A stretch of DNA of 64,000 bases from Puniceicoccus vermicola (GTDB taxonomy: Bacteria; Verrucomicrobiota; Verrucomicrobiia; Opitutales; Puniceicoccaceae). Under the pieces are notes generated by a model. The model was not told the DNA's origin. It searched no databases and was given only the letters and a program-made list of their open reading frames with translations. The DNA is taken from positions 62,001 to 126,000 of the forward strand of contig NZ_JACHVA010000126.1 of assembly GCF_014230055.1 (NCBI RefSeq), in the 5' to 3' direction. Shown here piece by piece: positions 43,243 through 50,308 of this stretch; positions within the stretch are counted from its first letter, which is position 1; every line of letters starts with the position of its first letter. The translations under genes were made by a program, and so were the position numbers.

Positions 43243-44154
43243 ATGGGCCAACGTTCGCATTCGGTGGAAATGTTCGGGGAGCCGTTCGTTCTCGCAGATG
43301 AGATGATCTTCCTCCTTCCGAAGGGAGGCAGTGTGACCATCGAGAAAGATCAATTTAAGCTCTTGTTCGTGATCCAGGCAGAGGTTCTGCATGATCTCGA
43401 TGGAATGAATGGACCGCGACCGCTGCGCACGGGGGATATTCTTGTCTGCCCTCATTTCCGCTGGCACCGCTTCATCAATCCGGATCCTCATCGCGTGGCT
43501 CAGCCTCACATAATGCGCCTGTTCCTAGACGGAGAGGCGATTCGCCGCAGGGCACGGGTGCGAAGGCGCAGGCCGGAATCCAATCTCTCCGATTTCGTTT
43601 TTCATCATTTTTCGCAAACGGTCCAGTGTGAGGGGGCGATCGATAGCCACATCAACGGTTGCCTGACGGCGCTCCGCCGGGAAACTGAGGATCAGGATGT
43701 TGGTTTCCGCCACCGGGTGCGGAATATTTGCACGGATTTGTTAGTCGCAGTCGCTCGTAAAGTGGGTGATGGAGCCGGGCCCAAAAGCCCTTCTCCTGAA
43801 AAGGGTGGGCAACTTTTAGTCGTCGCGGCGAAAGAGTATATTTTGAAAAATATTGAGACTCCGCTGACCCTTGGGGAGATCGCTTGGAATACTGGAAAGG
43901 GAGAGGAACACCTTGCCCGCACCTTCAAGAAGGAGACTGGCCAGAGCGTCTTCGATTTCGTCCGGGAAGCCCGGATTAACCGATCCAAGACCTTCCTGCT
44001 CGATACCTCTTTGAACCTAACCCAGATCGCCGAGAGATCGGGTTTCAATTCCCTCTCGTTTTTCAGCCGAAGCTTTCGGGATCTGGTGGGGATGGCTCCG
44101 TCGGACTATCGGAAGCACATTCAGTCGGAAGTCACTCCAGGGCCTCGCCGTTGA
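43243..44154 (+). CDS. AraC-family transcriptional regulator
   Basis: 303 residues: an N-terminal cupin-like ligand domain (about 10-120) and a C-terminal pair of helix-turn-helices (about 190-290), with L-T-L-G-E-I-A-W-N-T-G and the second-helix segment I-A-E-R-S-G-F-N-S-L-S-F-F-S-R. It is divergent from the uronate operon and is the obvious candidate regulator of it. Its residues 165-303 are repeated exactly in the short gene at 49465. It is convergent with the pseudopilin-like gene, with only 12 bases between the stops. Confidence 0.92.
   Translation: MGQRSHSVEMFGEPFVLADEMIFLLPKGGSVTIEKDQFKLLFVIQAEVLHDLDGMNGPRPLRTGDILVCPHFRWHRFINPDPHRVAQPHIMRLFLDGEAIRRRARVRRRRPESNLSDFVFHHFSQTVQCEGAIDSHINGCLTALRRETEDQDVGFRHRVRNICTDLLVAVARKVGDGAGPKSPSPEKGGQLLVVAAKEYILKNIETPLTLGEIAWNTGKGEEHLARTFKKETGQSVFDFVREARINRSKTFLLDTSLNLTQIAERSGFNSLSFFSRSFRDLVGMAPSDYRKHIQSEVTPGPRR
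43734..44154 (+). repeat. 421-bp duplicated segment (AraC DNA-binding domain), copy 1
   Basis: Matches 49506-49926 without gaps and with seven base differences. It covers residues 165 to the stop of this AraC protein. Confidence 0.95.
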
Positions 44155-44166
44155 CCGGGGGACAGG

Positions 44167-44940
44167 TTACTCCGGTGGCTCGTTGTAGCGCCAGAAAGGG
44201 ATGTACGCTTCTGAATATTGAGCGACCATCACTTCTTTGCTGAATCGTTCCACGTGGCCATCGACAAAGACGACATTCATGGTTCCGTCATGTGGATAGG
44301 ATAGGACGGCTCCGCTGCCTCCCGAATCGACTTGTGTGTTTTGGGCGTTGGTCCAGTAGGACCCCGATCCAGGAGAGACGGTTCCGTCCATAAACAGGGC
44401 CATCCGGGCCGGGTGAGCAATCTGGTGAATGCTTGCAGGATACCAGCGATCCGACCGGACCTTCCCTTCCGACGTAGAGGTTGCGTGGTTGTTGATGCTG
44501 TAGGTGCGGTCCCATTGCTGGGTCGACGGGGTTTCCGATTCGGAGGCGGGGCATCTCATTGCGGAGGCGATTTCTCCGGGATCGTCTCCTATGGACATGT
44601 TTTCAAAACCCAGGTAGGGGGCGAGTTGATAGGGATAGGAATTGCTGCCGGGCTCGCCGTTGTAGGCCCAGAAGCGATTGTCCGGCATCCGGTGTTTATG
44701 GTCGGCGCCCCAGAGGGTGGCGGCGGCGTGTAGCTGCTTGAGATTCGCCGCGCATTTGGATGATTGGGCAAGGGCCCGAATGTGGGAAACCGAAGCGAAT
44801 ACGATGGAAGCGAGAATACCGATGATCGTGATCACCGTGAGAAGTTCGATGAGGGAGAAGGCTTTGCGTTGTCGACTTCTGGAAAGCCACGAGGTGTCCC
44901 GTGCGCATGAGGGGTATCTTCTCTGGGGATATCGTTTCAT
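44167..44940 (-). CDS. Pseudopilin-like protein with prepilin N-terminus and VDGH motif
   Basis: 257 residues. A basic leader of about 27 residues precedes the prepilin cleavage and helix segment A-F-S-L-I-E-L-L-T-V-I. The body has a C-P-A-S motif and the C-terminal signature Y-P-H-D-G-T-M-N-V-V-F-V-D-G-H-V. It is the second such protein in the window and again sits next to a PEP-CTERM gene (46 bases downstream of it). A surface or type II-like role is assumed; the true function of this class is unknown. Confidence 0.87.
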   Translation of the reverse strand: MKRYPQRRYPSCARDTSWLSRSRQRKAFSLIELLTVITIIGILASIVFASVSHIRALAQSSKCAANLKQLHAAATLWGADHKHRMPDNRFWAYNGEPGSNSYPYQLAPYLGFENMSIGDDPGEIASAMRCPASESETPSTQQWDRTYSINNHATSTSEGKVRSDRWYPASIHQIAHPARMALFMDGTVSPGSGSYWTNAQNTQVDSGGSGAVLSYPHDGTMNVVFVDGHVERFSKEVMVAQYSEAYIPFWRYNEPPE

Positions 44941-44986
44941 AGGGGTTGGGGTAGCGGAGGGAAAAGACCAGGAAGATCAGAGGATT

Positions 44987-45763
44987 CTACCGCCTCGATC
45001 TGCGGACCAGAAAGAGGAGAGGGGCCAAGAGGAGGAAGAGCCCGCTCATTTCCGGCTCGGGGATGGCGCTTACTGAGAGGTCGTCCAATCCGAAACCGCC
45101 TCCGTTCTGAGGTTGATCGTTGGTCCATCGTAGCCATAGGGAGTCTCCTTCCTGCCAGTTTAGACCTTCGATCGAGAGGTCGAAATCCGTTTGGTTTCCT
45201 GACCAGTCCCCATTTGCTCCACCCGCACTGGCGGATGTGGTTGAAATCGAACTACCGGTAACCGTCGAATATCCGTTTGCGGCGATTTCATTACTGGTTG
45301 AGGAAGTTACGAGGTATTCCAATGTCCAAGTGGTTTCGTTGACGTCGTTTCGCCACTTTTCGATGACATACTCAAGACTGACCCCGGAAATCGATGCTCC
45401 GGAGTTGTTGACCAGCTGAACCCCGAAATACTCCGTGTCTCCACCGTAACCATTTGAGTCAAACGTCCCCAGGGCGCGATTTGCATTGCGACCCCAGTTG
45501 TAGATGCTCCCGGTGCTGGCTGCGGAACCGCCGCTGGAACGGCCTTCGTTGAGTCCGGATCCAATGGACGAATACCAGCCCTGAAGCGTCGAGTTGTTAG
45601 TAAAGTTGAACGTTTCCGTTCCCGAGGATCCTTCGAAGAGGGGAAGGGAGTTGAAATCTTGTTCGTAGGTCCCATCGAAGGAAACCTGAGCGGCGAGGGA
45701 AAGAGGGCCGAGAACGGAGAGGATCAAGGAGAGGGGCCGAATATTTGGGGTCGTTAATTTCAT
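44987..45763 (-). CDS. PEP-CTERM sorting-domain protein
   Basis: 258 residues. A signal peptide (about 1-25, L-S-L-A-A-Q) is followed by a beta-rich body with Asn/Ser/Gly runs and the final triad I-P-E-P-E, hydrophobic helix, V-R-R-S-R-R. It should be an exosortase substrate held at the cell surface. The body looks like a jelly-roll of unknown ligand (Y-E-Q-D-F-N near the start, W-T-L-E-Y-L mid-protein). It is upstream of the pseudopilin-like gene on the same strand and is preceded by a 130-base very AT-rich promoter region. Confidence 0.87.
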   Translation of the reverse strand: MKLTTPNIRPLSLILSVLGPLSLAAQVSFDGTYEQDFNSLPLFEGSSGTETFNFTNNSTLQGWYSSIGSGLNEGRSSGGSAASTGSIYNWGRNANRALGTFDSNGYGGDTEYFGVQLVNNSGASISGVSLEYVIEKWRNDVNETTWTLEYLVTSSTSNEIAANGYSTVTGSSISTTSASAGGANGDWSGNQTDFDLSIEGLNWQEGDSLWLRWTNDQPQNGGGFGLDDLSVSAIPEPEMSGLFLLLAPLLFLVRRSRR

Positions 45764-45893
45764 AGGGTGATCGGATGTGTGAGTTGTTTTTTTTGGAGTA
45801 GATTAGATAATTTTATATTTATCTGTTAGTGTTTGTTTATGAATTATTTATATAAAAAATTAGATTTCTATAAATAGATGATTTAACAAAAAA
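45764..45893. promoter_or_regulatory. Very AT-rich promoter region of the PEP-CTERM/pseudopilin pair
   Basis: About 80% A+T, with several TATAAT-like words on the minus strand and a CTATAAATAG palindrome at about 45869-45878. No single promoter can be chosen. It also covers the end of the beta-helix gene's transcription unit. Confidence 0.4.
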
Positions 45894-47639
45894 TTATGAA
45901 TCTGTGACATCGTTGTTCTGGTTGCTGGCAGGATCGACGGTCCAAGGAAGATAGGGATCCTGATTGGGTCCGGCTTGTAGCCTGGGTGCACCGAAGGGAA
46001 CTGCACCGGCGTCGGGTGAACCGTCGGTTTTTTCGACCGAGTCCGGCCAGCCGTTCTCTTGAGGCCGGATCGTGCCTTGGTTGCGGGCGTCGCTTTGTTC
46101 GCCGATGCGGAGGTCTGGGAACGCTTGGGTCGAATCGATGAAGTCCGGATCGCCCACGATACCCGCTTGCGTGTATTCATCTGAGAAAGTCGTGAGCTTT
46201 GCGATCTCTTCCTCTCGGATGAAAAGGTTGCCTTCCCAGACGATTCCTTGAGAGGGAGAACCCATCCCTTCGATTCCGAGGGCCCCGTCCTGGGTTCGGC
46301 TGAATATGTTGTTCACCCATTCGATGTTTTTCCATTTCTCGGGGTTGGAACGTCTTTGGACGAAGAGGCTGCGTCCCTTCGAATCGAAGGTGTTCTGGTA
46401 GATGAAAATATTCTCGGCACCGGGGCCCCAGTCGCTTCCGAATTTGAGTGGATAGCCGTAGCGCCAGGTATCCTCATACATGCGGGAGAAGAGCCCTGTC
46501 TGAACCCAGTTGCGGTAGATGTAGATGGGACCTCCCCGGTTGGAGACGAGGCTGAAGCCGACAAAGACCTCATAGCCGATGTTCTCGTAGACTTGAATAT
46601 TTCGTGAGTTGTTCGACTCGAGTTCCATCATGTCGTCTTTGATGTGGTGGAGGAGGTTGGCGTACACTTTGACGTTGCGCCCTTGGATGCGGATTCCGTC
46701 CCATTGGCCTGCTATTTCGCATCCGTAAATTTCGCTGTCGTGGGCACGCAGGTGAATTCCTCCTCCCCGCATTGGGGCTTCTTCATCGCTGCTCGAGGAG
46801 GCGCCATCCCGGTAGCCATCTTTCCAAGGCCATTCGAAATCCCAGAAATTCAATATGCGGCAATTCCGAATAGTGATTCGATTGGAGAATCCCACGCCGT
46901 ATTCTTCGGTAGAAATTCCGCGGTAGGAGCTCATGATCGTAAGATTCTCAAGAATGATGTCGCGGGCGGTCGGACCCTTCAGATGAACCCCGGTGAATCC
47001 CGCGTGTTTGAGGTCCAGTCCCCGCACGACCCATCCGCTACTGTTGTAGAACTGAAGAATGCCTTCGGAAGTGCCGATATTGATCGAGTAGTCGTTGGGA
47101 TTTCGATCTCCTTGGAGTCGGAGGTGGACTTTGTCTTCAACCCTCCAAAGAGCGTCGCCTCGGTTGCCGGCGAGGAAGCACTCGCGATCATGATGGGAGG
47201 CGATGAGGCGTCCGTCATCATAGGAGGCCCAAGTGAGAAGGGCTCGGGACTGTCTCCCCTGCCAGGGGACCTCTGCAATCCATGCCTGGTCCTCTTCCGA
47301 CCACTCCCAGCGGTCGGAATGGGGTCGCTGCAAATCTGGATCGGCTCCGTCGAGAATGACGGTTTCGCCTTCCGCAGCTTCAAGGACGAACGGATTTTGA
47401 GGGGCTGCGTTTTTTCCGGAAATGACAACACTCTCGTGGTAGACGCCTTCGCGGACGCGGATCGTATCTCCCGGATCTGCCGCGTTAATTGCCTCTTGGA
47501 GTGAAGGTGTACTCTCAATCAGCTTCTCGCCTCTCCAAATTTCGATGGGTGGATTCGCTGAGATCATGCCTGCTGCCAAGACCAAGATCGAAATGAAGAG
47601 GAGGGAAATGCGTCTTTTTGCAGCAGGGGGAACAAGCAT
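45894..47639 (-). CDS. Secreted right-handed parallel beta-helix protein (polysaccharide lyase-like)
   Basis: 581 residues from the ATG at 47639, which gives a proper signal peptide (L-L-F-I-S-I-L-V-L-A-A-G); the longer TTG start at 47690 does not. The N-terminal motif S-L-Q-E-A-I-N-A-A-D-P-G-D-T-I-R-V-R-E-G-V-Y is the standard entry of beta-helix lyases such as PL6 and related families. Rungs follow with repeated I-x-I-R-N-C, G-I-H-L-R, D-G-I-R-I-Q-G and I-Y-I-Y-R-N segments. Fold is firm; activity (uronate lyase or other) is not shown by any clear catalytic Lys/Arg pair I can name. It is divergent from the double AraC gene. Confidence 0.83.
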   Translation of the reverse strand: MLVPPAAKRRISLLFISILVLAAGMISANPPIEIWRGEKLIESTPSLQEAINAADPGDTIRVREGVYHESVVISGKNAAPQNPFVLEAAEGETVILDGADPDLQRPHSDRWEWSEEDQAWIAEVPWQGRQSRALLTWASYDDGRLIASHHDRECFLAGNRGDALWRVEDKVHLRLQGDRNPNDYSINIGTSEGILQFYNSSGWVVRGLDLKHAGFTGVHLKGPTARDIILENLTIMSSYRGISTEEYGVGFSNRITIRNCRILNFWDFEWPWKDGYRDGASSSSDEEAPMRGGGIHLRAHDSEIYGCEIAGQWDGIRIQGRNVKVYANLLHHIKDDMMELESNNSRNIQVYENIGYEVFVGFSLVSNRGGPIYIYRNWVQTGLFSRMYEDTWRYGYPLKFGSDWGPGAENIFIYQNTFDSKGRSLFVQRRSNPEKWKNIEWVNNIFSRTQDGALGIEGMGSPSQGIVWEGNLFIREEEIAKLTTFSDEYTQAGIVGDPDFIDSTQAFPDLRIGEQSDARNQGTIRPQENGWPDSVEKTDGSPDAGAVPFGAPRLQAGPNQDPYLPWTVDPASNQNNDVTDS

Positions 47640-47754
47640 GGGAGGACTATGCGCGATACTTCGAAAAGCATCTATTATTATTTTTGACAAAAATAACGAA
47701 TCTGAAATGTTTCCTGGAGGAACAGGCGATTTTTAAAGAAGACCGCCAAGAGAG

Positions 47755-49464
47755 ATGGAAAAAAGTGGTTCGACAGCCTCGGCAGATCTTCTGAGCGACG
47801 GTTTTCTGCATCCCAGGATCAGGAAAGCGCGACGCCTTCGCGTCCCCGCGCGCAATCTATTTCTCCCTCTCCATGGAAATCGGGAGGAAGTGCGGATTTT
47901 ATTGGTCTTAGAAGGGGAAACCTTGATCGAAGAGAGTATGGGGCATCTCCTGTTGCGCCGAAATACCGTCCTGCTCTGTCGGCCGGAAGAACCGATTCTT
48001 CTCAGAGCGGGAGGTCAAAAGCGAACCGAGGTTCTGGAGCTAGTGCTGGCCGGTTCTCTAGTCCGGGATTACGCTCATCAGCTGGGAAAAATATACGGTC
48101 GGGTTTTGCGACTTCCTGAGGATCGTGATTCTCGCGCGCTTTTGAAAAAGTTGGTGAAGCGGGGAACAGAGCTCTCGGCGATGGACCTTTTTCATTGGAT
48201 CTCAGGGCTCCATGAAGTGGCAAAAATTCAGATACAGAATCTCGGGCAATTGCTGGAGGGTGGGTCTAGTCTATTGGCCGATATTGCGGAACGGAATGCT
48301 TTCTCTGTGAAGTCGATTGCATTGGAGTTGGGCTGCACTGTGAATCACCTTTCTCGCAGCTGGACTCGCTATGGGCATTCTTCGTTAGTTCGTCAGGTCC
48401 GTGATATGCGGTTGGCATTGGCGAAACGTCTCCTTGAGGATTCCGACTTGCCTTTGGATGCGATTGCCGGGCGCTGTGGCTTTTCCTGTGGATCGGCTTT
48501 CTGCGCCTCTTTCAAGAAAGAGGCGGGCAAAACTCCCGGAGCCTGGAGGAAGCTCCATCGGAGTTCCAGAAGCGTTTCGTCATCTGCACATCAGGGTCGA
48601 CTTAAGCCCTTCAAAGACGAGCTCCGAATGGAGGAAATTCGAGGTCATGACGAGCGACCGGTGTGTCTTTGGAACGGGCCTTTTTTTCAATTCGATGGAG
48701 GGGAGGTGAGTTTTCCCTATCACGCCCCCTATAACCTCGCACTGAACAGTATCACCACAGCATTTACTTGGGTTTGCACGCTTGAGGGCCGGGCCGAGTT
48801 TGAGATCGATGGCAAGCGATTGCAGGTCGAGCCTGGGACGGTGGTGATTCATCCCAAACCATTGAGGGCGAAATGGCATACGCCAGATCAACAACCGTGG
48901 AAAAGGGTTTGGATCCACATGAGAGACGATTGGTCCATTCGGTTGATCTCCGAGTTGTCGGCGAGCTATGCCTGGGCCTTTAAGATTCCATTGGACAGTG
49001 AACCGGTTTCCTTCGCCCGTAAGTGGGTGGAGCGTTGGAATGCCGGGCGGGGGATCCCCTCAATTCCGCGATCCCGTTCGGCCTATAAATGGCTTTGTAG
49101 TTGGGAAAGTCTGGTGAGGGACGGAAAAGCCGTTCCGCTGGCATTGCCAAATCTTCTCGATTTTCAGACGGAATCCTTCTGCGGACGGATCGGAACCATC
49201 TCCGATTACGCGGAGGCCATTGGTTTCTCCCGCGCGTATTTGTCCCGCCGATTGGGAGAGCAGTGGAATGGAGGAACGCCTTTCCAAATCGTTCGCCGTC
49301 ATCGGTTGGCGCAAGCGGCGCACGAACTCCGTAGCCAGAGGAATGAGAAGATTCGGGTGATCGGCGAACGGGCACTTTACGCAAATACCAGTGCTTTTAT
49401 AGCGGCTTTCAAAAAGGAATTCGGAATGACGCCGCTGGCCTATCGTCATCGCAATTTCGAATGA
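47755..49464 (+). CDS. Double AraC regulator: two complete AraC proteins fused in one chain
   Basis: 569 residues. Each half has a cupin-like sensor and a paired helix-turn-helix: sensor 1 about 20-150 and DNA-binding 1 about 175-268 (I-A-L-E-L-G-C-T-V-N-H-L-S-R then I-A-G-R-C-G-F-S); sensor 2 about 295-420 (L-E-G-R-A-E-F-E-I-D) and DNA-binding 2 about 465-565 (Y-A-E-A-I-G-F-S-R-A-Y-L-S-R then F-K-K-E-F-G-M-T-P). AraC proteins are usually about 300 long and dimeric, so this may be a covalent pseudo-dimer. It is divergent from the beta-helix gene, its likely target, and its stop is followed immediately by the ATG of the duplicated DNA-binding domain. Confidence 0.9.
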   Translation: MEKSGSTASADLLSDGFLHPRIRKARRLRVPARNLFLPLHGNREEVRILLVLEGETLIEESMGHLLLRRNTVLLCRPEEPILLRAGGQKRTEVLELVLAGSLVRDYAHQLGKIYGRVLRLPEDRDSRALLKKLVKRGTELSAMDLFHWISGLHEVAKIQIQNLGQLLEGGSSLLADIAERNAFSVKSIALELGCTVNHLSRSWTRYGHSSLVRQVRDMRLALAKRLLEDSDLPLDAIAGRCGFSCGSAFCASFKKEAGKTPGAWRKLHRSSRSVSSSAHQGRLKPFKDELRMEEIRGHDERPVCLWNGPFFQFDGGEVSFPYHAPYNLALNSITTAFTWVCTLEGRAEFEIDGKRLQVEPGTVVIHPKPLRAKWHTPDQQPWKRVWIHMRDDWSIRLISELSASYAWAFKIPLDSEPVSFARKWVERWNAGRGIPSIPRSRSAYKWLCSWESLVRDGKAVPLALPNLLDFQTESFCGRIGTISDYAEAIGFSRAYLSRRLGEQWNGGTPFQIVRRHRLAQAAHELRSQRNEKIRVIGERALYANTSAFIAAFKKEFGMTPLAYRHRNFE

Positions 49465-49926
49465 ATGGAAAGTAAGGAGAGGTCGTGGCGTCCGTTGCAG
49501 GGCAAGGATTTGTTAGTCGCAGTCGCTCGTAAAGTGGGTGATGGAGCCGGGCCCAAAAGCCCTTCTCCTGAAAAGGGTGGGCAACTTTTAGTCGTCGCGG
49601 CGAAAGAGTATATTTTGAAAAATATTGAGACTCCGCTGACCCTTGGGGAGATCGCTTGGAATACTGGAAAGGGAGAGGAACACCTTGCCCGCACCTTCAA
49701 GAAGGAGACTGGCCAGAGCGTCTTCGATTTCGTCCGGGAAGCCCGGATTAACCGATCCAAGACCTTCCTGCTCGATACCTCTTTGAACCTAACCCAGATC
49801 GCCGAGAGATCGGGTTTCAACTCCCTCTCGTTTTTCAGCCGAAGCTTTCGGGATCTGGTGGGGATGGCTCCGTCGGACTATCGGAAGCACATTCAGTCGG
49901 AGGTTACTCCAGGGCCGAGGCGCTGA
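49465..49926 (+). CDS. Lone AraC DNA-binding domain (duplicate of the 43243 regulator's C-terminus)
   Basis: 153 residues. The first 14 are new, and residues 15-153 are identical to residues 165-303 of the AraC protein at 43243. The ATG directly abuts the TGA of the double AraC gene, so it can be translated from the same mRNA. It has both helix-turn-helices but no sensor domain. All seven base differences from the parent copy are synonymous and no stop or gap is present, which argues for a working protein or very recent gene conversion rather than decay. It could compete for the parent's operators. A partial, non-functional duplicate remains possible. Confidence 0.75.
   Translation: MESKERSWRPLQGKDLLVAVARKVGDGAGPKSPSPEKGGQLLVVAAKEYILKNIETPLTLGEIAWNTGKGEEHLARTFKKETGQSVFDFVREARINRSKTFLLDTSLNLTQIAERSGFNSLSFFSRSFRDLVGMAPSDYRKHIQSEVTPGPRR
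49506..49926 (+). repeat. 421-bp duplicated segment (AraC DNA-binding domain), copy 2
   Basis: Aligns without gaps to 43734-44154. Differences: one at the Asn of F-N-S-L, and six within the last seven codons before the stop; all are silent. Confidence 0.95.
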
Positions 49927-50308
49927 ACCAGGGCAAGAACCTTTTTTGGGGGGCACCGTCTCGGTGAATTTCCCGGCCTGGTTTGGAAAATGCGATGCGG
50001 TTCGGGCTGGGGCTCTGGCCTGTCAGTGGTCTTTCGAGAGTGAGTATGAGCAACGGTTTAACGTATTGCGTGCGCATTGGCTCCCGCTTGCTCCGTTTAA
50101 TTAGCTTTGGCTTTTATCTTTGCGGACCCTCCGCGGCTTTCGGTGAAGGTTTTCTTCCTTTTACCAGGTCCCCCCCCGAAAGAGGGGTAGGGAACAGAAG
50201 TAATATTCGTTACTATGATTTGTCCTTCTTCTTATTTTATCTCGGGTCTTTTCTGCATTTTGAGAGAGGTAACTATCATGGAGAAAGCCCACTTTTCGCG
50301 TTTGCATT
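49927..50308. other. Intergenic region before the C39-like PEP-CTERM gene
   Basis: No convincing gene. A 109-codon frame at 49983-50312 has no family features and overlaps the next start, so I leave it out. There is a C-run/G-run hairpin (CCCC-GAAA-GGGG type) near 50168-50187 that could be a terminator for the AraC transcript or part of the next leader. Confidence 0.5.
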
